Positions 6,704-15,028 of a stretch of 64,000 nucleotides of DNA are shown piece after piece. A program made the translations under genes and the position numbers. The notes under the pieces were generated by a model that was given only the letters and a program-made list of their open reading frames with translations, did not search any database and was not told the DNA's origin. The stretch's first letter is position 1, and each line of letters starts with the position of its first letter. The DNA comes from a virus. The stretch covers positions 1 to 64,000 of the IMG/VR virus record IMGVR_UViG_3300009104_000012; one strand, given 5' to 3'.

Positions 6704-7115
6704 TTAAAATATTTTTTAAATCGTCTAGTGGTTTTACTTCTTTTTCTTTAGCAACACAATCTCCTTTTTCGTTGATTATGTCATCTTCTAAAGCATAAGT
6801 ATCTATTTCTACAAAGCCATCTTCTTTAGCGTATTCTTCATCTTCATAGCAAACTTTACCAAGATATTCAGTAGTATCTGAATCTGTATAATTAGCGTCT
6901 ACCATATATGTTTCAACACCATTTTTAGCTTCGGTAATATTTTTACCTATTTCTGAATATTCTAAACCACCATCATCACAAAACTTCTTATCAGCTTCAT
7001 CTTTATCTTTAGCCAATACATCTTGTTCTATGCATAATGTATAGTATGTTTTTTTTCTGTATAGGTTTTTACCTAAATCGTCTTTAAATACAGATATGTC
7101 TGTTAATTGACTCAT
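6675..7115 (-). CDS. acidic protein of unknown function
   Basis: The 146 residues are unusually rich in Asp, Glu and Tyr, with a strong ribosome binding site (GGAGGAA). Such small acidic early phage proteins often act by binding host factors, but nothing here shows a target. It overlaps the upstream gene by 4 bases. Confidence 0.65.
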   Translation of the reverse strand: MSQLTDISVFKDDLGKNLYRKKTYYTLCIEQDVLAKDKDEADKKFCDDGGLEYSEIGKNITEAKNGVETYMVDANYTDSDTTEYLGKVCYEDEEYAKEDGFVEIDTYALEDDIINEKGDCVAKEKEVKPLDDLKNILNENSNIQKI

Positions 7116-7351
7116 ATTGTTCCTCCGTTTCTTAAATTTTCTACTTCATTTTCTTTTTCTTTTAATACCATTCCAATCCACTCTTCAGCGTCATCTTCAT
7201 TGTGTATACCTTCAAATCCTAAATCACATTTAGCATTTTTTAATTTATTTAAGGCTGTTTCTTTTGTTATTTCGCCTTCCATTAATTTTCTTTCTACATC
7301 ACCTAGAAAGTTCGTAGCTTCGTCCCAAGCCATATTTTTCACTTTACCCAT
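7112..7351 (-). CDS. 79-residue helical protein of unknown function
   Basis: This charged helical protein has no recognised family. A second in-frame ATG (MAWDEA, 7333) is possible. It is coupled to the next gene by a 4-base overlap. Confidence 0.6.
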   Translation of the reverse strand: MGKVKNMAWDEATNFLGDVERKLMEGEITKETALNKLKNAKCDLGFEGIHNEDDAEEWIGMVLKEKENEVENLRNGGTI

Positions 7352-7353
7352 AA

Positions 7354-7794
7354 TTATTGTAGTCCTTTCATATATTGAGTTTTTTTGTTTAAATTCTTGT
7401 AAGTATATTGATTTGTTAATTCTGGTTCAAAATCATATTTAAAAAATTGTCTACCATTTACTAACTGGCCATAATCATTGAATAATGCATTATCATTACC
7501 AACGGTATCGGTACCAAATTCATCTGAATAAGTTGTATAATATTCATCACCAGTAATAATTTCAACTTTAGTAGTACCAGTAGCATTACTAGCTTTCTCT
7601 ATGTAATTCTTATCACAATAAGCTTTGATTTTATCTTTAAATTTTTGATTGTTTAATTTGTTTAGAAATTTGATTGGAACATTTCTAAAAATAGTATGGT
7701 AAATAAAGAAGAATTGATCGTAATTTTCTTCTGCGTCTTGGTATTCTAAAGCGTAAACCAAGTTAAATGTACCATTTTTTGTCAATTTGTTCAT
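7354..7794 (-). CDS. soluble protein of unknown function
   Basis: The frame is open to 7827, but a likely promoter -10 at 7819-7824 and a GGA before ATG 7794 favour a start at MNKLTKNG (146 residues). ATG 7809 is the alternative. The sequence is rich in aromatic residues and Asn, with an alpha/beta character. No family is recognised. Confidence 0.65.
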   Translation of the reverse strand: MNKLTKNGTFNLVYALEYQDAEENYDQFFFIYHTIFRNVPIKFLNKLNNQKFKDKIKAYCDKNYIEKASNATGTTKVEIITGDEYYTTYSDEFGTDTVGNDNALFNDYGQLVNGRQFFKYDFEPELTNQYTYKNLNKKTQYMKGLQ

Positions 7795-7818
7795 AGTTTT
7801 TTCGTCCATTATGTCTAT

Positions 7819-7846
7819 AGGATACACTATCCACCAATGGAGTCAA
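7819..7846 (-). promoter_or_regulatory. probable sigma70 promoter
   Basis: The minus-strand -35 is TTGACT (7846-7841), the spacer is 16 bases and the -10 is TATCCT (7824-7819). It is weaker than the other promoters but correctly placed after the glycan island and before the 7354 gene. Confidence 0.55.
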
Positions 7847-7920
7847 GCACTTTTTTCAATAAAAAAGTCAATAAAATCAACGATTTCTAAATTATTTTGT
7901 TCTGGTTTTGTTCTAAAAGT

Positions 7921-8640
7921 CTATTTCCAGTTGTTTTTTACCCATTCCTGTGTCGATTCGTGTGGTTTTGGGTTGCCGTGGAACACAGCAATGGAGGCCC
8001 CCTGGACTTGTTCAAAGGTTTGTTCAGCTTTTGAGAAAACTGGATTAGTTCTATTTCGCCATTTATAAGAGAAAGACCACTCGTCTGGATATGGGTTGGT
8101 TTCTGGTCTCTTCCACATTATATCACTAACTACATTTTGGTCACCTTGCATTCTTTGGTATCTCTTTTTATCATTTAAAAAGTTATCCCATATAATTGGA
8201 CTTGTATCACTATGCCACCTCATTATACTTGAATTAAACTGGTTATCTGGTTGACCAAAATCTCTAATAACACAAAAATCCTTTACATCACCATATGTTA
8301 TAAACCTATCTATATTGTCTAATATCACAACATCTAAATCTAGGTAAAACCAATTGCTTATCATTGGTTTAAAATATGGGTGGAACATCTGCAACTTATT
8401 CCACCAACCTTGTAAATCGTGTTCTGGAAATGATTCGAAAGATATATTACCATCTTTGTTATGAATCATTTTAGGTAATTTAACGTGGTCTGTAAAAACG
8501 ATAAAATTATGGGGTATAGTAAGGTGTCTTCTTACCATATAGTATAAAGTTTGTACATAATCGGTACTAAACTTATCTCCCCAATACACACAACAAACAT
8601 TTAAATTTGTTATGCCATTGTCTAACTTAAATGGTTTCAT
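7921..8640 (-). CDS. GT-A fold glycosyltransferase
   Basis: The protein (239 residues) has the architecture of a nucleotide-sugar-dependent GT-A transferase. It has an N-terminal strand with VYWGDKFSTDYVQ, the FIVFTDH strand, and the metal-binding D-x-D motif in WFYLDLDVVIL near residue 100. A late VFHGNPKPHE segment resembles a second metal or acceptor site. It is the distal gene of a glycan island (7.9-16.9 kb) and probably glycosylates a surface polymer or virion protein. The substrate cannot be read from the sequence. Confidence 0.8.
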   Translation of the reverse strand: MKPFKLDNGITNLNVCCVYWGDKFSTDYVQTLYYMVRRHLTIPHNFIVFTDHVKLPKMIHNKDGNISFESFPEHDLQGWWNKLQMFHPYFKPMISNWFYLDLDVVILDNIDRFITYGDVKDFCVIRDFGQPDNQFNSSIMRWHSDTSPIIWDNFLNDKKRYQRMQGDQNVVSDIMWKRPETNPYPDEWSFSYKWRNRTNPVFSKAEQTFEQVQGASIAVFHGNPKPHESTQEWVKNNWK

Positions 8641-8873
8641 ATCCAGGTATTATGGTCTTTAGGATGGTGTTTTGTATCTATATCAAAGATTAAACTTATT
8701 ATCAATACCGTCATAGCAATACCTATAATCATCCAAAGACCTCTTCCTTCGTCCCAATTGGTTAATAGATACCACAAAACTTCAACGCCATTCATTCCTT
8801 CTAATGGATTTACTGGTGTTGCGTTTTGTGTTAGTTTATCAAAAAACTCATCAAGTGCTTTTAGTTCCGACAT
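8637..8873 (-). CDS. small single-span membrane protein
   Basis: The 78 residues have an N-terminal amphipathic part and one transmembrane helix (GLWMIIGIAMTVLIISLIF) near residues 44-63. A His-rich tail (DTKHHPKDHN) follows. It overlaps both neighbours. Function unknown; it may anchor the glycosyltransferases of the island. Confidence 0.65.
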   Translation of the reverse strand: MSELKALDEFFDKLTQNATPVNPLEGMNGVEVLWYLLTNWDEGRGLWMIIGIAMTVLIISLIFDIDTKHHPKDHNTWI

Positions 8874-9684
8874 TTTGTTTCCTTAATAATTCATATGCTG
8901 TACCATTTTCAATTTCTGATAGGTTAAATTGATTATCTACTATAAATCTCAACCACTCATAAACCGTCTTTCTTCCTGGTCTAAATGGTTTTTCTATTAA
9001 TTCTATTTTTCTACCTGATACTGGAGAAGCTACATTTCTTATATGTGTAATGCAAGGTGTATAATTCATTATAGCATCCACAGCAGCTAAACTCATATTA
9101 GTTACCAAACAATGAGCACCTGATAAATCATCTTTAATATGTTTACCCCACCATTGATTACCAGGTCTTGGTTTATTTCTAACAACTATTTCTTTATCTG
9201 TATATTGTTTTATTTGTGCTACCGTTTCCTCAATCCATTGTTCTTGCGTCATACCATTTATTTCGTGGCAAACGGTAGTAGAAGATGGACATACTAATAT
9301 ATGATTTCTCTTTTCATCACCAGTATCCCAACCTTTAAAATCTACATCTATTCCTTTGCTACTTATTTGTTTAACTCTTTTACCATCACCAACTGAACCT
9401 CGTATTGTATGTAAACCACCTTTAACTATTCTAAAATAAGTTCTATCATAATCGTGTATAATAGGTTCTGGATATCTTGTAATTTGTTCAGTTAAATAAC
9501 CTACATCAACATACCACCACTCTTCTCCGTTCTCCATACATTTAGCAATTTCTTTTCTATTATTTCCTGCTAAACCCCAAAAGAAATGGACAGGTTTATC
9601 TGTTTCAGGCCAACCCTTTTGAAATGCTGGCCACATCTGGTGACTCAAACATTTATCCCAATTTATTTTATGATAGATATTCAT
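8851..9684 (-). CDS. surface-glycan type protein, paralogue of the 10366 gene
   Basis: The ATG at 9684 overlaps the upstream stop (ATGA) and follows GGGAA, giving 277 residues. The C-terminal part (TNMSLAAVDAIMNYTPCITH, EKPFRPGR, EWLRFIVDNQFNLSEIENGTAYELL) aligns by eye with the same region of the protein at 10366-11148, so the two are paralogues. The pattern of a Ser/Thr-rich loop followed by AAVDA and a GT-B-like nucleotide pocket resembles capsule or polysaccharide glycosyltransferases. The exact function is unknown. Confidence 0.65.
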   Translation of the reverse strand: MNIYHKINWDKCLSHQMWPAFQKGWPETDKPVHFFWGLAGNNRKEIAKCMENGEEWWYVDVGYLTEQITRYPEPIIHDYDRTYFRIVKGGLHTIRGSVGDGKRVKQISSKGIDVDFKGWDTGDEKRNHILVCPSSTTVCHEINGMTQEQWIEETVAQIKQYTDKEIVVRNKPRPGNQWWGKHIKDDLSGAHCLVTNMSLAAVDAIMNYTPCITHIRNVASPVSGRKIELIEKPFRPGRKTVYEWLRFIVDNQFNLSEIENGTAYELLRKQNVGTKST

Positions 9685-10244
9685 TTTCCCATTCCTGGCC
9701 ATCCTTCAGATAGTCCTAAATCTTCCCATTTCTTTCCACCTTCTTGTATATTAAGTAATGGATATTCTCCATTTACTTTATAATAATCATCAACAAATTC
9801 TTTTTCTATTGTATGGTAATCAACTGACATTGTTTTTTTATTTACATCACCTGAAAATGATGGAATAGCAGTCCTTACGGTTGGTAATTTCATAAACCAT
9901 ATCTCTATATTATTATTCTCTTTTAATTCTTTTTGTAAATAATTCCAAATACTATATGTTCGTTTACTTTGACCAACTCTAAATCCATTTAAATAAGCAT
10001 TGATTGTACTTTCAATACCACCTTTTGTTTGTGAACCACCAAACTTAACTATCTTTTTATTATTAGCAATTAAATATAACTTACCATCAGAATCTTGTCT
10101 TTCATCTTTTGTACAGGCAAATTTCATACTTAATTTATTCAAATCATTAAAATGCATTTCACCTAATTTTTGCCAGTAGGTCAAATCAAGTTCATCTATA
10201 GTTTTTATTTGTTTATGCCCTAATAGTTCTGCTAATTTATTCAC
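9681..10244 (-). CDS. protein with possible GIY-YIG-like fold
   Basis: The start is a GTG overlapping the upstream stop. The segment KLYLIANNKKIVKFGGSQTKGGIESTINAY resembles the strand-loop-strand of GIY-YIG-like domains, and a later acidic helix (TIEKEFVDDYYKVNGEYPLLN) fits. The classical GIY and YIG residues are not clear, so nuclease activity is doubtful. It is placed between two paralogous glycan genes. Confidence 0.5.
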   Translation of the reverse strand: MNKLAELLGHKQIKTIDELDLTYWQKLGEMHFNDLNKLSMKFACTKDERQDSDGKLYLIANNKKIVKFGGSQTKGGIESTINAYLNGFRVGQSKRTYSIWNYLQKELKENNNIEIWFMKLPTVRTAIPSFSGDVNKKTMSVDYHTIEKEFVDDYYKVNGEYPLLNIQEGGKKWEDLGLSEGWPGMGK

Positions 10245-10369
10245 TTCTTTTTCTTTCTTCCAAAATAATGATCTCCAGGTTCATAGTCCCACCTTTTACC
10301 GTGATGACCTCTTAAATCAGCCCACCACATTCTTATTTTAACTATTACTCTTCTAATTCTATAACTCAT
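10241..10369 (-). CDS. 42-residue basic miniprotein
   Basis: The ATG at 10369 overlaps the preceding stop (ATGA), and the TGA at 10243-10241 overlaps the next GTG start (GTGA). The product is very basic and Trp-rich (MSYRIRRVIVKIRMWWADLRG, ending in GRKKKK). Coupling at both ends makes translation likely. It could bind nucleic acid or membrane phospholipid. Confidence 0.65.
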   Translation of the reverse strand: MSYRIRRVIVKIRMWWADLRGHHGKRWDYEPGDHYFGRKKKK

Positions 10370-11148
10370 TTATTTTTTAATCTATTCCAGGCGAATCCAT
10401 TTCTTAATTCTGTTAATGTGTATTGATTTGCTAATAAACTATCTATCCACTCACTTCTGTTTTCAGCATATAAAGGTTTCTCTATTTCAAATAAATCTCT
10501 TTTAGATACAGGTAAAGCACAGGATATTTTGTCGCAAAAGGACGGTACACCTGCCAACACAGCGTCAACAGCAGCAGTAGTTTGAAATGATATTACTGCC
10601 CAAGCACCTTTTATTTCTTCCATAAATGGTACTTTTGATGTCTTTAATCTAAACCTTACTTCTCTATCTGTAGACCTTCTTAAAATATTTTTCACTTCAT
10701 CTTCCCAAGTTGTATCACCTAATCCATAATAATTTTTCATAAATTGAGAAGGTGGTAATACTACAATATATGTTCCAGTTAACTGCCAATCTTTTATTGT
10801 TATTTTTTCTCTAAATTTCTTTATCCTATTATAATCTGATTCGTCTAATTTGTCAATATAATTTAATGATAAAGCATTCTTTGTTAATCTATATATTCTA
10901 TCTTTAAATATAGGGTTTATACCGTGTTTTTGTTCTTTGAAATAATAAGCGTGATCAAAGTAATAAAATTCTTTTGATCTTTTTAAAACTTCTCCAGTAC
11001 CTCTTAATACACCAAACATTGATACTGGTTTTGTAATGTCTACCGATTGAAAATCTGGACCGTCTTTATGTAATGTACCACCTGCACTCCGTACAAATGG
11101 GTCTACGACTTGGTCGGTCATAGGTCTTGTCAATAAACCTTGTATCAT
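10366..11148 (-). CDS. surface-glycan type protein, paralogue of the 8851 gene
   Basis: The 260 residues share the C-terminal pattern of the 8851 gene: SFQTTAAVDAVLAGVPSF, IEKPLYAENRSEWIDSLLANQYTLTELRNGFAW. The motif AGVP after an AAVDA helix is typical of nucleotide-sugar-binding GT-B C-domains. Duplication followed by divergence within the island is the simplest explanation. It overlaps both neighbours by 4 bases. Confidence 0.65.
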   Translation of the reverse strand: MIQGLLTRPMTDQVVDPFVRSAGGTLHKDGPDFQSVDITKPVSMFGVLRGTGEVLKRSKEFYYFDHAYYFKEQKHGINPIFKDRIYRLTKNALSLNYIDKLDESDYNRIKKFREKITIKDWQLTGTYIVVLPPSQFMKNYYGLGDTTWEDEVKNILRRSTDREVRFRLKTSKVPFMEEIKGAWAVISFQTTAAVDAVLAGVPSFCDKISCALPVSKRDLFEIEKPLYAENRSEWIDSLLANQYTLTELRNGFAWNRLKNK

Positions 11149-11816
11149 AAATTAACTTTTGATGTTTCATTAAAGTTGTTAAACCAATCTATAGAGTAAT
11201 CACAACCTTTGTATTCCTCAAACCAAGGACCGCCTTCTGTAAAGTGAACATTTTTAACATCTTCTTTATATTCATATTCACTAACTAACCAATTCCATTC
11301 TAATGGTAAATCTCCTATCAAATGGTCTCCTTCTAACCATTTAAATTGATGTAATTGTAATCCTGTTGCACTATTCACATAATCTGGTGTTAGTGCTGTA
11401 CACTTATCACAATTCATTAACATAAAACTTGACCAATTTTTCTTAACATATTTTGTTTGAGTTTGACCTAAAAACTTCTTTTCAGTTCTTGGTATATAAT
11501 CGTGTTTACATACTTGTACAGCATATTTTTCGTCTCTTAATCTCCACAATTCTGCAACATCTGTCATCATTAACTGGTCACAATCCATAAACAAAGCCCA
11601 ACCTTTATAGTTCATAAGGTGAGGTACTATAAATCTACTAAAACTAAATTCAGTTGATTCTATATTACTTCGTTCTCTAGTAAAATTATCCTTTATATTT
11701 GGTAAATATATCGGTGTAATAGATACTGGTCTGGTACTCTTTTTTAATATACTATATGAAAGTACATTAAATGCTACTTTTTCTTTACTATCATATCCAA
11801 TAAAAATGTTAATCAT
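11145..11816 (-). CDS. GT8-like glycosyltransferase
   Basis: The protein (223 residues) starts with INIFIGYDSKEKVAFNVLSYSI, a typical first strand and nucleotide-binding loop. It carries D-x-D in WALFMDCDQLMM near residue 80. Later HFTEGGPWFEEYKG resembles the acceptor region of family-8-like transferases. It probably adds a hexose to a glycan built by this island. It overlaps both neighbours by a few bases. Confidence 0.8.
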   Translation of the reverse strand: MINIFIGYDSKEKVAFNVLSYSILKKSTRPVSITPIYLPNIKDNFTRERSNIESTEFSFSRFIVPHLMNYKGWALFMDCDQLMMTDVAELWRLRDEKYAVQVCKHDYIPRTEKKFLGQTQTKYVKKNWSSFMLMNCDKCTALTPDYVNSATGLQLHQFKWLEGDHLIGDLPLEWNWLVSEYEYKEDVKNVHFTEGGPWFEEYKGCDYSIDWFNNFNETSKVNL

Positions 11817-12046
11817 TATACATCTGTTCTAATAATATGTTTTCTTAAAGCTCTAACAAGTCTTTCTATGTTATCTATAATATCAATTAAAGTTTTATCT
11901 TTAATATATCCTTGTGATTCTTTTAACTTATCATATTCTTTTAATGAGATTGACACCATTGGTGAATAATCTCTATTACTTTCATTTTCATATGTCTTAT
12001 CGTGTTCATCTGTTGTATCAAATTCGCTCATTGATTTCTGCTCCAT
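11816..12046 (-). CDS. 76-residue coiled-coil protein
   Basis: This acidic N-terminal half and amphipathic C-terminal helix (IIDNIERLVRALRKHIIR) could form a dimerising coiled coil. It lies between two glycosyltransferase genes and overlaps one. No family is recognised. Confidence 0.6.
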   Translation of the reverse strand: MEQKSMSEFDTTDEHDKTYENESNRDYSPMVSISLKEYDKLKESQGYIKDKTLIDIIDNIERLVRALRKHIIRTDV

Positions 12047-12762
12047 TCTGGACTATGTGGTTTGTATTTTCTAGGACCTTTTCTATGGTCTAGGTACTGA
12101 TTTATAAATTTGTCTCTTGCCATAATATGGCCCATACCACTATCGCCCAATTTGTGTTCTATATATTCATCTTCATTTGCCAGCATTTTTCTGGACAAAT
12201 CTAAAGTATGACAATCAGTAAAAAATTTCTTTCCTTTTATCTTTATATCATAAACGGTATCGTGTATATACCATTCCTTGTATTGTTTAAAAAACTTATC
12301 TGTACATTTTTTAGTATTATTAAATGCAACAAAACCTGTTTCTGTATATTGTTTTGGTCTATCATAAAAAGATATAAAAACATTTTCTGGTAAACATTGG
12401 TCATACCATTCCATAGGTATTGTCTTAACAAAAACTGAATCACTATCTACATAAAATACCTTATCTGCATATTTTCTAGCTGCTGATTGAGCAAATACTT
12501 TATAACTAAATCGTACAGCGTCTTGAAAAAAGTCTCCTACAACTCTATTCTTATTTCTATCCCTAAACTTTAAACTTTCAGGTTCTTCTTCAAATAAATT
12601 ATGATAATGTAAATTAGAACCTTTTGGGTATTGGTTTATATCATCTTCAACAAAAATATGTAATTCTAATTCTTGTTGAGTTTGGTAATATGATGTTATT
12701 AACTGATTAGCATAATCATCATACAACTTTTTATTATATGTACTAATTAATATCTGTTTCAA
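12028..12762 (-). CDS. GT-A fold glycosyltransferase
   Basis: The protein is 244 residues. N-terminal ILISTYNKKLYDDYANQLI is followed by HIFVEDDI. The D-x-D motif is in KVFYVDSDSVFVK near residue 105, and a GFVAFNN acceptor-loop strand follows. This fits a nucleotide-sugar transferase with a metal site. It overlaps the GDP-mannose dehydratase gene by 4 bases, suggesting coordinated production of donor sugar and transferase. Confidence 0.75.
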   Translation of the reverse strand: MKQILISTYNKKLYDDYANQLITSYYQTQQELELHIFVEDDINQYPKGSNLHYHNLFEEEPESLKFRDRNKNRVVGDFFQDAVRFSYKVFAQSAARKYADKVFYVDSDSVFVKTIPMEWYDQCLPENVFISFYDRPKQYTETGFVAFNNTKKCTDKFFKQYKEWYIHDTVYDIKIKGKKFFTDCHTLDLSRKMLANEDEYIEHKLGDSGMGHIMARDKFINQYLDHRKGPRKYKPHSPEWSRNQ

Positions 12763-13862
12763 TCTTTACCTTCAATACTTGTTCCTAGATACGGATCATT
12801 TTCTTGATTATATCTTTGTGATTCCTCTGGAAATGTTATCGTAGGCCACATATCAGATTGTCTATCACTACAATATCTATCAATATCTGCGTCTACCATT
12901 TCTTCCATTAAACTTTGTACATTATGTTTATGTTCCCAACCTAATACTTCTTTTGCTTTAGTAGCGTCTCCTTGTAGTATATCTACCTCAGCAGGTCGTA
13001 AATGTTTTTGGTCTGTAGTAATAATTAATTGGTTACCTTTTGTAAAACACTCACCATCTTTCCAATAATGTTCTATTTCTTTATAATCTAAAGCCATATC
13101 TGCAAATTCTTTTACGGTATGGATTTCACCAGTTGCTAATACATAATCATCTGGTTTATCGTGTTGTAGCATTTGCCACATACCTCTACAAAAATCTTCA
13201 GCGTGTCCCCAATCTCTTTTAGCGTCCAAATTTCCTAAAACAATTGGTGTACTATTTTGTATCCAATGTGCTAAACCTTTTGATATTTTTCTGGTTACAA
13301 AATCCTCACCTCTATGTGGACTTTCGTGGTTAAATAATATACCACAACAAGCAAACATACCATACGATTCTCTATAGTTTATTGTAATGTGATGAGCATA
13401 TAATTTTGCAACACCATATGGACTTCTAGGCCAAAACTTCGTTGTTTCTTTTTGTGGTGTTTCAAATACTTTACCATACATTTCACTTGTACTTGCTTGA
13501 TAGAATTTAATTTTAGGATTAACTTGTCTTATACTCTCTAGTATTCTTAAACAACCCATAGCGTCTATTAGAGTAGCAAGTTCTGGTTGTTTAAATGATA
13601 ACCATACAAACGATTGAGCAGCTAAATTATAAACTTCATCTGGTTGAGTTTCTTCTATTGCTCTTCTTATATTCGCTTGGTCTATTACATCAAGTTCAAC
13701 AAACTCAATCTTATCTGTAATACCCATTTCATCTAATCGCCAATGTTTTGGTGATGTACTTCGTCTTTGTCCACCAAATACTTTGTATCCTTTTTCTAAT
13801 AAAAATTTGGCCAAATAAGCGCCATCTTGTCCTGTTATACCTGTTATTAATGCTCGCTTCAT
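12759..13862 (-). CDS. gmd: GDP-mannose 4,6-dehydratase
   Basis: This 367-residue extended SDR enzyme converts GDP-mannose to GDP-4-keto-6-deoxymannose. Visible are the NADP-binding GITGQDG loop (residues 8-14) with following R-R-S, the active-site segment STSEMYG, the catalytic Y-x3-K in SPYGVAK, and the NHESPHRGEDFVTRK substrate loop characteristic of Gmd. Length matches the family. The product would feed the ColD-like enzyme encoded immediately downstream (overlap of 4 bases), the next step toward a 3,6-dideoxy sugar. Confidence 0.93.
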   Translation of the reverse strand: MKRALITGITGQDGAYLAKFLLEKGYKVFGGQRRSTSPKHWRLDEMGITDKIEFVELDVIDQANIRRAIEETQPDEVYNLAAQSFVWLSFKQPELATLIDAMGCLRILESIRQVNPKIKFYQASTSEMYGKVFETPQKETTKFWPRSPYGVAKLYAHHITINYRESYGMFACCGILFNHESPHRGEDFVTRKISKGLAHWIQNSTPIVLGNLDAKRDWGHAEDFCRGMWQMLQHDKPDDYVLATGEIHTVKEFADMALDYKEIEHYWKDGECFTKGNQLIITTDQKHLRPAEVDILQGDATKAKEVLGWEHKHNVQSLMEEMVDADIDRYCSDRQSDMWPTITFPEESQRYNQENDPYLGTSIEGKD

Positions 13863-15016
13863 TTTATCTCCTTCAAAATTGAATACACCATTTCTATGTT
13901 GTCTTTTAAATCTCTTATATCATTTCCTATAAACAATCCATTATCGTGTATATAATTAGCATTTGGATAATCTCCATTTTTATAATATTCCATATAATCT
14001 ATTACAGGATTTTTCATAAAATTACCTGCAACAATAGGTCTGCACTCTATTCCATTTTCTTTAAATGATTTAACTACTTGGTCTCTTTTACCTTTTAAAT
14101 CATCTACCAATACAATTGAGAAACCAAACCAACTGGATTCTCCTACTTCTTTTTGTATTTGTACACCTGGAAAATCTTTAAATTTTTCTTGAAAGTATTT
14201 TGCGTTCTTAATTCTTTGTTTTCTCATTTCAGGCCATTTTTTAAGTTGTACACTTCCAATTGCACCACTCATTTCTAAAGGTCTTACACTATAACCTGGG
14301 GTTACAAAGGTAAAACTATCTTTAAAATTATCACCTGTTTTTTTATAAACTTTATTATCATCTGGTAAATCTCTACACCAACCGTGTGCCCTTAATGACC
14401 TTAAATAGTTAGCGTCATCTTTATTACAACACGCAATCATTCCACCTTCCATTGTTTGTAAATGATGTGAAAAGAAAAAAGAATAACTACCTAATATACC
14501 AAAAGTACCAGCATAATCTCCTGTATCTGTTTTAGCACCTAAACTTTCACAATTATCCTCTAATATCCAAATATCTCGGTTTAAAGCAATATTAAATATT
14601 TCTTTATAATTACAAGAATTGCCTAAAAGATTTACTGCAAAGATAGCGCAAGTATCCTTATTAATAGCTTTTTTAACTTCGTTAGGGTCTATGTTTAAAG
14701 TTTCCCTATCTATATCTACAAAGTTTAATTTAAATCCGTATTGTTGTAATGGAAAAAATGTTGTTGACCAAGAAACAGCAGGTACTATAATATTTCCTTC
14801 ACAACCATATTTGTGTTTCAATAGTGCTAACATTAATAAATTAGCAGTTGACCCACTATTAACCATAACTGCTTCTTTGCAACCAAAAAATTCTGCAAAC
14901 TCTTGCTCAAACTTCTTGACGTGTGGACCCATTGTATATCGACCACTTTTTATAACTGATTGTATCGCCTCTAATTCTCTATTGTCCCAAGTATCACAGG
15001 CTAATGGATATTTCAT
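13859..15016 (-). CDS. ColD-like GDP-4-keto-6-deoxymannose 3-dehydratase
   Basis: This 385-residue protein has the DegT/DnrJ/EryC1 aspartate-aminotransferase fold. The cofactor segment is SYSFFFSHHLQTMEGGM (residues 177-193), where the usual PLP-binding Lys is replaced by His184/His185. That substitution is the known signature of ColD, which removes the 3-hydroxyl of GDP-4-keto-6-deoxymannose during GDP-colitose synthesis, instead of transaminating it. Adjacent gmd makes exactly that substrate. No ColC-like epimerase/reductase is visible in the window, so the host or another part of the genome would have to finish the pathway. Confidence 0.82.
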   Translation of the reverse strand: MKYPLACDTWDNRELEAIQSVIKSGRYTMGPHVKKFEQEFAEFFGCKEAVMVNSGSTANLLMLALLKHKYGCEGNIIVPAVSWSTTFFPLQQYGFKLNFVDIDRETLNIDPNEVKKAINKDTCAIFAVNLLGNSCNYKEIFNIALNRDIWILEDNCESLGAKTDTGDYAGTFGILGSYSFFFSHHLQTMEGGMIACCNKDDANYLRSLRAHGWCRDLPDDNKVYKKTGDNFKDSFTFVTPGYSVRPLEMSGAIGSVQLKKWPEMRKQRIKNAKYFQEKFKDFPGVQIQKEVGESSWFGFSIVLVDDLKGKRDQVVKSFKENGIECRPIVAGNFMKNPVIDYMEYYKNGDYPNANYIHDNGLFIGNDIRDLKDNIEMVYSILKEIK

Positions 15017-15028
15017 AATCTTTCCTTA

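Noticed and set aside
8470-8500. VFTDH in the 7921 glycosyltransferase resembling the NAVFVDHLN repeat peptide
   Set aside because: The DNA does not match the 28-mer. VFTDH is a normal strand of GT-A enzymes.
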